The notes: generated from the letters alone by a model not told the origin. A DNA stretch of 64,000 nucleotides from Mucilaginibacter sp. dw_454 (GCF_018449775.1 NZ_JAAVVB010000003.1:248001-312000); one strand, 5' to 3'. Shown: positions 35,385-44,115, counted from the first letter of the stretch. Translations and numbers: made by a program.

Positions 35385-35603
35385 ATGAGCCAAACGCAAG
35401 ACACCAATTCAGAACGTGTAAAATCAATGCAAGAAGCAAATGCAGACCGTCATTACATATTATTAGTTATTGCTATAATTATTGGTTTAGTGGGTGTTTA
35501 TTTACGTTTTGCAGACTTTAGACATGCTTCTGCAGTGGCAAATGTAATTTTGGCTCTTGGCGCTGGCGTTGCTTTAAAAGCAGTATTCGATATTATTAGC
35601 TAA
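35385..35603 (+). CDS. Small two-helix membrane protein
   Basis: 72 residues. A polar N-terminus of about 25 residues (MSQTQDTNSERVKSMQEANA) is followed by two hydrophobic helices (YILLVIAIIIGLVGVYL and SAVANVILALGAGVALKAVFDII). A well-placed ATG, its own terminator and non-random hydrophobicity support a real gene. I do not recognise a family with known function. Confidence 0.65.
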   Translation: MSQTQDTNSERVKSMQEANADRHYILLVIAIIIGLVGVYLRFADFRHASAVANVILALGAGVALKAVFDIIS

Positions 35604-35620
35604 ATTTAGCTTAGAGTATA

Positions 35621-35663
35621 AAAAAAAGCGTTGGGCAGGTTATCTGCCGGACGCTTTTTGTTT
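35621..35663. terminator. Bidirectional terminator
   Basis: AGCG(TT)GGGCAG and CTGCC(GG)ACGCT pair with A-rich and T-rich flanks on the two sides. It lies between the converging small membrane gene and gldB. Confidence 0.85.
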
Positions 35664-35679
35664 TTATAATCAGCCTGCT

Positions 35680-36714
35680 TTATTTAGGCCGGTATTTTGA
35701 TTCGTTCAGGATCTTTTGCGCATCGTTATTCATCATCAGCTCTGGCAGCGTAACTTCCGGGTGTTTATCCATATACTCCTTCACAATTTGCCAGCCGGTC
35801 CACACGCCAATTTTGGGCGCCGAGTCATTGCCTAGTTGAGCCGTAAACGGAGCTTCGCCAATAATATTGGTTATCTTTTGATCATCGGTTTCATACAGCA
35901 AACTTTGGTCTAATAAATAGGCCCAAATGGTCGATTTAAAATCTGTACACCATTTTAGTTGTTGAGGCGTGTAGCCAATCTTGGTCGAATCGGGTACATC
36001 GGGTAATATTTGGTCCATAAAGTAAAGTATCTTACCATTATACACCATTTTTGAAAGTAATGTTTTATCATTATCGCTTTCGGGGAACATATCTTCGCGG
36101 GCTATGCCTTCTATCACTTTCGGGGTGATATATTCTGGCGTAAAATGCCTTGAAATATAGCGCGGAAAGACATCTGTTAATGCCGGGTAGAACCTGGACT
36201 TAGCACCCAAAAACAAGTCAAGCCCAATACCAAAATAGCCATCGCCAACAGCGGTCTGTGCTTTAAAGCCCGAGAAATAAGCATACATTTTGGGTAGCTG
36301 TTTTTTAGGATAGTAATACTTTATCCGCCTGAAGGCATCTGTTAGCTCTGCCTCCTGTTTTACCAGGGGGCCGGGGTAAATTGAGTCTACGTCATGTTTA
36401 ACATCCAGGTAGGGGCGGCCCGCAAATACCGGGCGTAATGTGCCGAAATAGTTGGTATCTTTAATACTGCCTGCCTCCAGGATCTGTTCGGTATAGTTGG
36501 CGTAGAATGCGCCATATTTTTTTATCATGAACATGGCTTGCTGCTCCATGGGTTTTGTCCGTAAGCCGTCAAAATCGTGATCAAAACGCTCAATTTTAAC
36601 ATCAATTGGTATATTGCTTACGTCAACTTTTTTATCGTGTCCGCAGGCAGATAGTAGCACAGCCGCAATAAAAATCAAATAAATTTGTTTGAACTTATAC
36701 AAGGTTGATATCAT
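35680..36714 (-). CDS. gldB: GldB, gliding-motility lipoprotein
   Basis: 344 residues. The lipoprotein signal ends LLSACGHD. The mature protein shows the conserved GldB blocks VDVSNIPIDVKIERFDHDF, MFMIKKYGAFYANY, GDGYFGIGLDLFLG, YISRHFTPEYI and VWTGWQIVKEYMDKHPEVTLPELM. GldB is required for gliding and type IX secretion in Flavobacterium, but its biochemical role is unknown. It is divergent from nadE (67-bp gap), an arrangement often seen in Bacteroidota; gldC, which frequently follows gldB, is not found here. Confidence 0.92.
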   Translation of the reverse strand: MISTLYKFKQIYLIFIAAVLLSACGHDKKVDVSNIPIDVKIERFDHDFDGLRTKPMEQQAMFMIKKYGAFYANYTEQILEAGSIKDTNYFGTLRPVFAGRPYLDVKHDVDSIYPGPLVKQEAELTDAFRRIKYYYPKKQLPKMYAYFSGFKAQTAVGDGYFGIGLDLFLGAKSRFYPALTDVFPRYISRHFTPEYITPKVIEGIAREDMFPESDNDKTLLSKMVYNGKILYFMDQILPDVPDSTKIGYTPQQLKWCTDFKSTIWAYLLDQSLLYETDDQKITNIIGEAPFTAQLGNDSAPKIGVWTGWQIVKEYMDKHPEVTLPELMMNNDAQKILNESKYRPK

Positions 36715-36781
36715 TTTTATACTTTCAACAAAATTAATCTATTATTTGCATTTAGCTGCAAATCGGTACTTGTAATATCTT

Positions 36782-38431
36782 ATGAAACTAGCATTAGCCC
36801 AGCTTAATTATCACGTTGGTAACTTTGAGTCGAACACAGAGCATATCATCAAACACATTAAGAAAGCAAAGCAAAATGGCGCCGACCTGGTGGTATTTGC
36901 CGAGCTGTGTATTTGCGGATACCCGGCGCGAGATTTCCTGGAGTTTAGCGAGTTTATTAATCAGTGCGAGATAGCTGCGCAAAAAATTGCTGTTGAGTGT
37001 ATCGACATAGCTTGTATCATTGGGTTACCTATCCCCAATCATAAAACAGAAGGTAAGGATCTAAACAATTCGGCTTATTTTATTGAGAACGGAAAAGTTA
37101 AAGCCATTGTAAACAAAGCGCTGTTACCTAACTACGATATTTTTGACGAGTATCGTTATTTTGAACCGTCGACCGAATTTAATTGTATTGAATTTAAAGG
37201 CAAGCGTATAGCGCTGACCATTTGCGAAGACTTGTGGAACACCATAGAAAACCCACTATATATTACCCGCCCCATGGATACGCTGATTACGCAAAACCCG
37301 GATGTGATGATCAATATCGCCGCGTCGCCGTTTGCCTATAATCATGACGAGGAGCGGATAGAGATCTTGAAGGATAATGCCTCGCGCTATAAACTGCCAT
37401 TATTTTACGTAAACCATGTAGGCGCGCAGACAGAATTGATTTTTGACGGTGGATCATTAGTATTTGACAAAACAGGTAAACTGGTTGATGAGCTGCCTTA
37501 CTTTGAAGAGTGCCTGACTTATTATACGTTAGATGATAATGGTGAGATAAGTTTTGATCATACGTCAACCGTAAAAGCCGAACGCGAGAGCGACATAGCA
37601 CAAATTCACGATGCATTGATACTAGGTATACGAGATTATTTCCATAAATCAGGCTTTAGCCGTGCGATATTGGGCTTGTCGGGAGGGATTGATTCGGCAG
37701 TGGTTTGTGCATTGGCTGCCGAAGCATTAGGGCCTGAAAACGTGATGGCAGTATTATTGCCATCGAAATTCTCCAGCGATCATTCCATTAAAGACGCTGT
37801 GGACCTGGTAGATAACCTGGGTTGCATGAGCGAAACCATCGCCATAAAAAGCATTACCGAAGCATTTGAAACGGCGCTACATCCGCAGTTTAAAGATTTG
37901 CCGTTTAATATAGCCGAAGAGAATATCCAATCGCGCAGCCGTGCCATTTTGCTAATGGCTATGTGTAATAAGTTTGGCTATATCTTATTGAATACCTCGA
38001 ATAAAAGCGAAGCTGCAGTAGGCTATGGTACTTTATACGGCGATATGTGCGGTGGTATTTCTGTTATTGGCGATGTATATAAAACGCAGGTTTTTGAGCT
38101 GGCGCGATACATTAATCGCGATAGCGAGATAATCCCTGAAAACTCCATCATCAAACCACCATCGGCCGAGTTAAGACCGGGTCAAAAAGATTCTGACTCA
38201 TTGCCTGAGTATGATATCCTGGATCAGGTGTTAGCCCAATATATCGAGCATCGTAAATCAGCTAATGAAATTATCGGTATGGGGTTTGAAGAGACGACCG
38301 TTCATCGCGCCATAAAATTAATTAACCTGGCCGAGCATAAACGCTATCAGACCCCGCCAATCCTGCGGGTATCGCCAAAAGCTTTTGGCATGGGCCGTAG
38401 GATGCCTATTGTGGGTAAGTATTTGCAGTAA
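36782..38431 (+). CDS. nadE: Glutamine-dependent NAD+ synthetase
   Basis: 549 residues in two domains. The N-terminal nitrilase-like glutaminase (residues 1-260) has the Glu of LVVFAELCICGYPARDF, a catalytic Lys region (NKALLPNYDIFDEYRYF) and Cys in LTICEDLWN. The C-terminal synthetase (about 280-549) has the PP-loop LGLSGGIDSAVVCALAA and NTSNKSEAAVGYGTLYGD. It amidates nicotinic acid adenine dinucleotide to NAD+ using glutamine-derived ammonia. Monocistronic, with a hairpin terminator downstream. Confidence 0.96.
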   Translation: MKLALAQLNYHVGNFESNTEHIIKHIKKAKQNGADLVVFAELCICGYPARDFLEFSEFINQCEIAAQKIAVECIDIACIIGLPIPNHKTEGKDLNNSAYFIENGKVKAIVNKALLPNYDIFDEYRYFEPSTEFNCIEFKGKRIALTICEDLWNTIENPLYITRPMDTLITQNPDVMINIAASPFAYNHDEERIEILKDNASRYKLPLFYVNHVGAQTELIFDGGSLVFDKTGKLVDELPYFEECLTYYTLDDNGEISFDHTSTVKAERESDIAQIHDALILGIRDYFHKSGFSRAILGLSGGIDSAVVCALAAEALGPENVMAVLLPSKFSSDHSIKDAVDLVDNLGCMSETIAIKSITEAFETALHPQFKDLPFNIAEENIQSRSRAILLMAMCNKFGYILLNTSNKSEAAVGYGTLYGDMCGGISVIGDVYKTQVFELARYINRDSEIIPENSIIKPPSAELRPGQKDSDSLPEYDILDQVLAQYIEHRKSANEIIGMGFEETTVHRAIKLINLAEHKRYQTPPILRVSPKAFGMGRRMPIVGKYLQ

Positions 38432-38463
38432 ACCCCTCTGGATCTCCCCGAAGGGGAGACTTT
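38432..38463. repeat. CCCCTCT...AAGGGGAGAC hairpin repeat
   Basis: Directly follows the nadE stop. Nearly identical in sequence to 15208-15242; a second related hairpin (CCCTCCC...GGGAGGG) lies at 38534-38567 before the TlpA-like gene. Confidence 0.7.
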
Positions 38464-38496
38464 AATAAAATATATCTAAACAAAAATAGATCTAAA

Positions 38497-38534
38497 CAAG
38501 AAAGGCCTCACATTGTGAAGCCTTTCTTGTTTTA
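38497..38534 (+). terminator. Terminator of nadE
   Basis: CAAGAAAGGCCTCAC pairs with GTGAAGCCTTTCTTG with one mismatch around a short loop, followed by TTT. The A-rich other side may also work for the converging TlpA-like gene. Confidence 0.75.
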
Positions 38535-38568
38535 AAGCCCTCCCTAAGGGGAGGGTTGGGAGGGGTGC

Positions 38569-39726
38569 TTATATCTTCCCAAACAACTCTTCCAACTTAT
38601 GCTCTAAATCTGCACCGCGCAAATCTTTGGCGATGATCTTGCCGCTTGGGTCAAGCAGGAAGTTAGCCGGGATAGCTTGCACTTTATATAGCGCAGCCGC
38701 ATCGTTATACCAGGCTTTTAAGTCTGATACTTGGGTCCAGCTTAGGCCATCGTGCTGAATGGCTGCCTGCCATTTATCTTTTTCATTCGGGCGATCTAAC
38801 GATACGCCAATGATGGTGAAGTTTTTGACCTTATATTTATTATAAGCTTTTACCACATTAGGGTTCTCTGCACGGCAAGGACCGCACCATGACGCCCAAA
38901 AATCAATCAGTACATACTTACCTCTTAAAGATGATAGCTTAACCGGTGTGCCGTTAACATCAGGCTGAGTAAAATCAGGTGCTACAGAGCCTATTGCGGT
39001 AACCATGGCATCGTCAATGGTTTTCCGGATTATTTTACCTACTTCCATTTCCTTCAACGGCTCATCCAGTGTGCCAAATAGCTGGTTAACCTCTATAGGG
39101 CTTGCGCCCTGGCGGGTCATTAAGTTCAATACCATCAAGGTTTCATAACTATGCGGATGTGATACAGCAAACTCTTTCAGCATAGCATGTTGCTTGTCTT
39201 GCAAAACTTTAAACCTGGCCTGCATTTGCTCCTGGTATTCGGGCGAGTTTTGTTTGGCGCTGGGCTGGGCTTTTATCTCGTCATTTAATTTTTTCGCCTC
39301 ATCATTTATCGCAGTGATCTGCTGCGTCAAATATTTATCCTCATCATTCAGTGTAGAACCGGTTATTGTACCGTATTTAATGGAATCTTTCTCGGTAGAA
39401 AGAGTAGTGGTACCTTTGTCTAATACAAACTCCAGCATATCCGGGGCGTTGCCCAGTTTGGCTATGCCAACACCTTTATGATCTAATACCAATAAAGAAT
39501 TTGAGGGATTAGGCAATGAGCCGGTAATTATAAAATGGCCATCTACAATCAGGGTTGAATCAATTACTTTATTAGCGCCGGCCTGGTACATCAGGTAAAC
39601 CCAGGCAGGTGTAGTCACGGTGCCTATTTTGCCTTGTACCGTGAAACTGCCATTAACGGCGGGCGCAGTTTGAGCAAAGGCCAGGGTAGGCAGCAGTGCC
39701 ATTATATTAAAAATTACTTTCTTCAT
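38569..39726 (-). CDS. TlpA-type thiol-disulfide reductase with DUF4369 domain
   Basis: 385 residues. Signal peptide MKKVIFNIMALLPTLAFAQ; DUF4369 beta domain (about residues 25-120, FTVQGKIGTVTTPAWVYLM); a helical linker; and a C-terminal thioredoxin fold with the redox motif WCGPC in LIDFWASWCGPCRAENP, the cis-Pro loop KVQAIPANFLLDPSG and the final KIIAKDLRGADL. It acts in the periplasm, probably in reduction of disulfides or cytochrome-c maturation-type reactions. Proteins of this layout are abundant paralogs in Bacteroidota, so the specific partner is unclear. Confidence 0.9.
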   Translation of the reverse strand: MKKVIFNIMALLPTLAFAQTAPAVNGSFTVQGKIGTVTTPAWVYLMYQAGANKVIDSTLIVDGHFIITGSLPNPSNSLLVLDHKGVGIAKLGNAPDMLEFVLDKGTTTLSTEKDSIKYGTITGSTLNDEDKYLTQQITAINDEAKKLNDEIKAQPSAKQNSPEYQEQMQARFKVLQDKQHAMLKEFAVSHPHSYETLMVLNLMTRQGASPIEVNQLFGTLDEPLKEMEVGKIIRKTIDDAMVTAIGSVAPDFTQPDVNGTPVKLSSLRGKYVLIDFWASWCGPCRAENPNVVKAYNKYKVKNFTIIGVSLDRPNEKDKWQAAIQHDGLSWTQVSDLKAWYNDAAALYKVQAIPANFLLDPSGKIIAKDLRGADLEHKLEELFGKI

Positions 39727-39780
39727 TATTTTTTTAAACGTTCAGCACTTATAACGGATAATAACCCGCACAATTATAAT

Positions 39781-40962
39781 TTAACTTAATTTTTGATAGG
39801 TGCGCCACCAAAGGTCGGGCATTTCGCCCGAGGTAGCAAGTTGATAATCCTCATAGCGGCAAGGCACCAAATGAAAACGCTCATTTTTTGAGCCTCCGCT
39901 TGGGTAAGGCACCTGCATCCACCAACGGTCAGATTTTTTGCTTTTTACAAACACCAGTTCATGATCATCATGCACCAGGCTGGTTTTGTAGATAAGGTAT
40001 TGTGATTTCGGACTAAGTGGAAAATCTTTCTTGCGGTTATAAACCCCATCAATAAAATACCATATCATTTGCGATAGCAGCGCGGCGGTTTGCCCATTGT
40101 TGTCGTAAGCCGGGTTAAACTCGTAGAAACCTATCGAGCTTAGTTTATCGTTGAATCCCGCGTAGCGGCAAATCTGGCAAGCTTCCTCGCCATAAAAACC
40201 ATTGGGCGTAGCGTTTGCGTTTGCGCCTGCATCAGACGATTTAATGGCGCTGATATCAAAGCTGACCATGTTAGCATTGCGGATAACCGGCTCGGCAACG
40301 GCTATATTATAGCTTAACGCGCCTAAACGATGAACATCAAAATAGAGTTTCTCCATCACGCGCAAACTGTCCTGGCTGGCAAAAAAGGTTTGATACCCCA
40401 GGTTGCTGTAGTTAAACAGGTAGTTAGGTTCGTGCAGGAATATTTTGCTCAGGTAAGAAGTTGATGTGGTAGCGATGGTGTCGTTATTATCGTCCTCTTC
40501 CAAATCAAAATGCGAATCGATAACTACCAGGTCAACCTTTTGCTCGAGGTCTTCATAGCCCAGGTATTGCGCATAGGTCAAATCCTGCCCGCCGCCGATA
40601 ATCAAAGGAATAATATCGTTTTTTACCAGTTCGGCCACAACCGTCTTAAGCGCATAGTAAGTATCGGTTATGCTTTCACCCTGACGAATGTTGCCCAGGT
40701 CGACAATTTTAGTGGTATAGCTACCTTCGTGTAGTTGATAAAGTTTCTCGCGCACGTAGTCAGGCGCCAATGCGCAACCTGGGTTATTGACCGCGTTACG
40801 GTCTTCCTGCACGCCGATAATGGCAATGTCGGTTGGTTGATCCAGATCAGGAAAGCTATCGGTGTACGCGCTTATTTTACTGCCTAGATGACTGGTATAA
40901 TAGCCATTTTTTGGGGCGATGGCATCTAAATCAATCGGCGTAAAAAAATCTGATAAGGACAT
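39781..40962 (-). CDS. Arginase/formimidoylglutamase-fold protein with incomplete metal site
   Basis: 393 residues from ATG 40962. A longer frame extends 40 codons into a repeat array (ICTSAYLHIRTRAYLHI) and is an artefact. It has the ureohydrolase fold with GGGQDLTYAQYL (121-134) where GGxHS is usual, VVIDSHFDLEEDD (D149, H151, D153) and SFDISAI (D236) where SFDxD is usual. Thus two of six Mn ligands are replaced (His to Q126, Asp to S238). In this phylum it is commonly annotated formimidoylglutamase, but hydrolase activity is doubtful. Divergent from the epimerase gene. Confidence 0.75.
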   Translation of the reverse strand: MSLSDFFTPIDLDAIAPKNGYYTSHLGSKISAYTDSFPDLDQPTDIAIIGVQEDRNAVNNPGCALAPDYVREKLYQLHEGSYTTKIVDLGNIRQGESITDTYYALKTVVAELVKNDIIPLIIGGGQDLTYAQYLGYEDLEQKVDLVVIDSHFDLEEDDNNDTIATTSTSYLSKIFLHEPNYLFNYSNLGYQTFFASQDSLRVMEKLYFDVHRLGALSYNIAVAEPVIRNANMVSFDISAIKSSDAGANANATPNGFYGEEACQICRYAGFNDKLSSIGFYEFNPAYDNNGQTAALLSQMIWYFIDGVYNRKKDFPLSPKSQYLIYKTSLVHDDHELVFVKSKKSDRWWMQVPYPSGGSKNERFHLVPCRYEDYQLATSGEMPDLWWRTYQKLS

Positions 40963-40965
40963 ACT

Positions 40966-41066
40966 ATATAATGTGCAAATGTGCGGATGTGCAAATATGC
41001 AGATAGACTTGCGGATGTGCAAATATGCACGTGTGCGAATGTGCAAATATGCTGATGTGCATATGT
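40966..41066. repeat. Degenerate tandem array of GATGTGCAAATATGC units
   Basis: About seven variants of the unit (GTGCGGATGTGCAAATATGC, TGCGGATGTGCAAATATGCA, GTGCGAATGTGCAAATATGC, GATGTGCATATGTG) follow one another. The reverse-complement version (TTTGCACATCCGCACATTTG) recurs at about 41203-41230, so the intergenic region is symmetrical on a large scale. Confidence 0.85.
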
Positions 41067-41090
41067 GTAAAAGGGTTGACAAAACGATCT

Positions 41091-41168
41091 GTCATCCTGA
41101 GCGGAGCGAAGGATCTTGTATAAGCGATCAGTTACACGTATAAGATCCTTCGCTATGCTCAGGATGAC
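41091..41168. repeat. Dispersed palindromic repeat, family C, complete copy
   Basis: GTCATCCTGAGCGGAGCGAA GGATCTT and AAGATCCTTCGCTATGCTCA GGATGAC form a hairpin around a 24-nt loop. Half copies occur at 50677 and 52838. Confidence 0.85.
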
Positions 41169-41238
41169 AATTTTATATTTTTATGCTCGACGTATTATCT
41201 GCACATTTGCACATCCGCACATTTGCATATCAAAAACA

Positions 41239-42204
41239 ATGATTCTTATCACAGGCGCCACAGGTTTTTTAGGGTCGGAGTTAGCTAAGCAATTGGCTGA
41301 TAAAGGCGAGGCGGTGCGCTGCACAAAACGGGCGACATCGGTTATTCCGGCTTTGCTGGTGCCATATGCTCAAATTGAATGGGTAGAGGCCGATATGCTG
41401 GATATATTCGCTTTAGAAGCCGCGCTCAAGGGTGTAACGCAAGTTTATCATTGCGCAGCCTGGGTGTCTTTAAAACAAAAAGACAAAGACCCCATGATCC
41501 GTACCAACGTAAAGGGTACAGGCAACCTCGTAAATTTGTGTTTAGATAGGGATATTAAATTGGTACACGTGAGCTCTATAGCGGCTATAGGCCTCTCCAA
41601 ACCCGGCATACTGATCAATGAAAATGATCACCTTGATATATCCACCGAATATGATGGCTACGCTATATCTAAACTGGAAAGCGAGATGGAGGTTTGGCGC
41701 GGCATTGCCGAGGGGTTAAATGCGGTGATTGTAAATCCTTCTTTAATCATCGGCGCTAATGCTGGTACATTGGGTAGCGGCCAGCTTTTTGAAACGGTAC
41801 GAAAAGGCCTGAAATTTTATACGGAAGGAACCGCCGGCTTTGTCGATGTAGAAGACGTAGCCAAAAGCATGATAGCACTAATGGAAAGCGACATTACCGA
41901 ACAACGCTATATCATCAGTGCCGAAAATCGTAATTATCAGCAAATCACTGCCGAGATTGCTCAGGGCTTCGACATCAAACCGCCGGCATTTTTAGTTAAA
42001 CCCTGGATGATGGAACTGGCCTGGCGCGCGGCGTATTTAGGAGCGCTTATTACCGGTAAATCGCCGGCCATTGATAAGATTGCCGCTAAGTCATCTTACC
42101 AAACACGCGATTATGATAATGCCAAAATCAAACAAGCTATCGGTATTGAATTTAAGCCGATCAGCAAATCTATCTCAGAGATTTGTGAGCGATTGGCTAA
42201 GTAG
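41239..42204 (+). CDS. NAD(P)-dependent epimerase/dehydratase (extended SDR)
   Basis: 321 residues from ATG 41239. A longer frame begins in the repeats and is rejected, because MILITGATGFLGSELAKQL is the expected start with the GxxGxxG nucleotide-binding motif (residues 6-12). The catalytic motif YAISKLESE matches YxxxK, with a Ser in VHVSSIAAIG. It looks like dihydroflavonol-4-reductase-type or sterol-dehydrogenase-type extended SDRs. The substrate is unknown. It is divergent from the arginase-fold gene, separated by repeats only, so the promoter must lie in or between the repeats. Confidence 0.88.
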   Translation: MILITGATGFLGSELAKQLADKGEAVRCTKRATSVIPALLVPYAQIEWVEADMLDIFALEAALKGVTQVYHCAAWVSLKQKDKDPMIRTNVKGTGNLVNLCLDRDIKLVHVSSIAAIGLSKPGILINENDHLDISTEYDGYAISKLESEMEVWRGIAEGLNAVIVNPSLIIGANAGTLGSGQLFETVRKGLKFYTEGTAGFVDVEDVAKSMIALMESDITEQRYIISAENRNYQQITAEIAQGFDIKPPAFLVKPWMMELAWRAAYLGALITGKSPAIDKIAAKSSYQTRDYDNAKIKQAIGIEFKPISKSISEICERLAK

Positions 42205-42367
42205 GCTTTAGATTTACGAAGTTTTCAAAACTTCGTAAGTCTGTCTATCACAAATCAATTCAAAATATTTATCTTGGTGTATGTAACAATACGACCCACG
42301 CTTTGACGAGTATATCGGCCAAAAAGCAGCTTTTGCACAGCCGATATTAAAACACCTGCGCCAACTG

Positions 42368-42901
42368 ATGCATTCGGTTTCGCCGCAAATTACAGAAACC
42401 ATTAAATGGGGACATCCTTTTTTTGAATACAAAGGCATCCTGGCCAATATGGGCGGTTTTAAAGAGCATTGTGTTTTTGGTTTTTGGGGTAGCCGTTCTT
42501 TAAACGACCCGAACGGTGTGCTAAAACATTCGCATGAACGGGACGCTGCGGGCAATTTCGGGCGTATTACTAAGCTGTCTGATCTGCCAAGTGGTGACGT
42601 ACTTAAAGATTTTATTCTACAAGCCATTGCCATAAAAGATGCCGGCCCTGAGCATAAAGAGAAAAAGCCCGCGCCGCCCAAAGCGCCAAAAGCCCCAATA
42701 GATATGCCCGATTATTTTGCCGAGGCATTACAGACCGACCAAAAAGCGTTGGCTACTTTTCAAAATTTCAGTCCATCTTGTAAACGCGAATATTTAGAAT
42801 GGATTGTTGATGCTAAAACTGAAGCCACCCGCCAAAAGCGTATTGAACAGGCTTTGGAATGGATGGCAGAGGGGAAATCGAGGAATTGGAAATATAAGTA
42901 A
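42368..42901 (+). CDS. YdeI/DUF1801-type protein, N-terminus interrupted by a stop
   Basis: The 177 residues from ATG 42368 include VSPQITETIKWGHPFFEYKGILANMGGF and the C-terminal YLEWIVDAKTEATRQKRIEQALEWMAEGK, typical of the YdeI-like family (OmdA/DUF1801 fold). Homologs normally begin about 28 residues earlier. The missing part is present: codons 42287-42367 read QYDPRFDEYIGQKAAFAQPI and so on, directly preceded by ATG TAA (42281-42286). So the original second codon appears to be mutated to a stop. Either the internal ATG, or CTG codons at 42356 or 42365, are now used, or the gene is inactive. Function of the family is unclear (possibly antimicrobial tolerance). Confidence 0.75.
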   Translation: MHSVSPQITETIKWGHPFFEYKGILANMGGFKEHCVFGFWGSRSLNDPNGVLKHSHERDAAGNFGRITKLSDLPSGDVLKDFILQAIAIKDAGPEHKEKKPAPPKAPKAPIDMPDYFAEALQTDQKALATFQNFSPSCKREYLEWIVDAKTEATRQKRIEQALEWMAEGKSRNWKYK

Positions 42902-42910
42902 CACTGTACA

Positions 42911-42997
42911 AGTCATGCTGAACTTGTTTCAGCATCCCACGTGCTAAGCAGGAAGTTCACCTTTATGATGGGATGCCGAAATAAATTCGGCAAGACG
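42911..42997. repeat. Inverted repeat TGCTGAACTTGTTTCAGCA...TGCCGAAATAAATTCGGCA
   Basis: Two small hairpins (GTCATGCTGAACTTGTTTCA GCATCCCA, and TGGGATGCCGAAATAAATTC GGCAAGAC) form a larger imperfect palindrome directly after the YdeI-like gene. Another intergenic repeat class. Confidence 0.75.
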
Positions 42998-43010
42998 AAT
43001 TTGCTAACAA

Positions 43011-43043
43011 AAAATGCGCGATACATTGTACCGCGCATTTTTA
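43011..43043. terminator. Bidirectional terminator
   Basis: AAAATGCGCG and CGCGCATTTT pair around an 11-nt loop with A- and T-rich flanks, between the YdeI-like gene and manA, which converge. Confidence 0.85.
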
Positions 43044-43084
43044 TATTTTAAAGCGTTCGCCCTCGGGAAGGGTTGGAAGGGTAA

Positions 43085-44068
43085 TTACGCTATAAAGCTC
43101 TCTACGATCTTAAAGCCGCTTGCTGTTTCCAGCTCGACTTTATCAATATTTTTTGGTAGCAGGATAGACTCGCCCATTTTAACAGGGTAGCTTTCGCCAT
43201 TATATTTTAGTGTATAAGAACCTGCTATACAAATGTGGATCACGAATGAATCCAAATGGCTGTAATCTGCGCTTGTGCTATGGGTAGCATCTAATACACT
43301 TGTAGTAAAGTATGGGCACTGTACTACTTCAACAACTTCATCCTTTTCAGGCGTGTATTGCGTTTTGTAGTGGCCGTAATATTTATAGTCGATAGCTGCC
43401 AAAGCTTCTTCGGTTTGCAATGGGCGTTTTTGGCCATTGGCATCAACACGGTCGAAGTCATAAATCCGGTATGTGATATCCGATGTCTGCTGAATTTCAG
43501 TTAGCAATAAACCTGCGCCAATGGTGTGTACACGACCCGCAGGTAAAAAGAATACGTCGCCTGCGTTGGCTTGTTCGCGGTTTAATACGTCCATCAGGTG
43601 GCCGCTGTTAAATTTCTCCAGGTATTTCTCTTCGGTCATTTCCTGGTTAAAACCGGCTATCAGGCTTGAACCCGGGTCAGACTCAATGATGTACCACATT
43701 TCGGTTTTACCGAATGAGTTATGGCGTTTTTTTGCCAGCTCATCATTTGGATGCACTTGGATAGAAAGATCCTCTTTAGCGTCAATAAATTTGATCAGCA
43801 ACGGGAAGATGTTACCAAAGTGTTTGTACACTTTTTCGCCCACCAACTCGGCACCATATTGCTCTAATAAGTCGGCTAATGACTGGCCGTCAAGCTCGCC
43901 ACCATTTACGATAGAAACGTCAGATTTTACACCCGAGATCTCCCAGCTTTCGCCGCAGTTAGGCAAGTTGCCAAAATCTTTATTTAAGATGGTTTTTATT
44001 TTTTGACCGCCCCAGATTTTGTCTTTATATATGGGATGGAATTTTAATGGATACAATGCTGTAGACAT
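43085..44068 (-). CDS. manA: Mannose-6-phosphate isomerase, class I
   Basis: 327 residues, the short bacterial type I form (cupin fold). Zinc-binding positions are visible: Q and H in LSIQVHPNDELAKK, E in KTEMWYII, and H in FFLPAGRVHTIGAG. The start MSTALYPLKFHPIYKDKIWGG is typical. It interconverts mannose 6-phosphate and fructose 6-phosphate, supplying GDP-mannose for glycans or feeding mannose into glycolysis. Leftward, single gene. The 58-bp repeat at 44116 lies directly in its upstream region. Confidence 0.94.
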   Translation of the reverse strand: MSTALYPLKFHPIYKDKIWGGQKIKTILNKDFGNLPNCGESWEISGVKSDVSIVNGGELDGQSLADLLEQYGAELVGEKVYKHFGNIFPLLIKFIDAKEDLSIQVHPNDELAKKRHNSFGKTEMWYIIESDPGSSLIAGFNQEMTEEKYLEKFNSGHLMDVLNREQANAGDVFFLPAGRVHTIGAGLLLTEIQQTSDITYRIYDFDRVDANGQKRPLQTEEALAAIDYKYYGHYKTQYTPEKDEVVEVVQCPYFTTSVLDATHSTSADYSHLDSFVIHICIAGSYTLKYNGESYPVKMGESILLPKNIDKVELETASGFKIVESFIA

Positions 44069-44115
44069 GATTGCTGTGATTTTGGGCGCTAAGTTATCAG
44101 TAAAATATGAAACCC

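Noticed and set aside
40963..41082. 40-codon N-terminal extension of the arginase-fold gene
   Set aside because: The extension translates the TGCAAATATGC repeat array into a meaningless Ile/His/Tyr-rich repeat.
40966..41235. CRISPR array
   Set aside because: Repeats are only about 13-15 bp, degenerate and without regular unique spacers, and there are no cas genes.
41116..41238. 41-codon N-terminal extension of the epimerase gene
   Set aside because: It lies in the family C hairpin and repeat array; the GxxGxxG motif starts at the ATG 41239.
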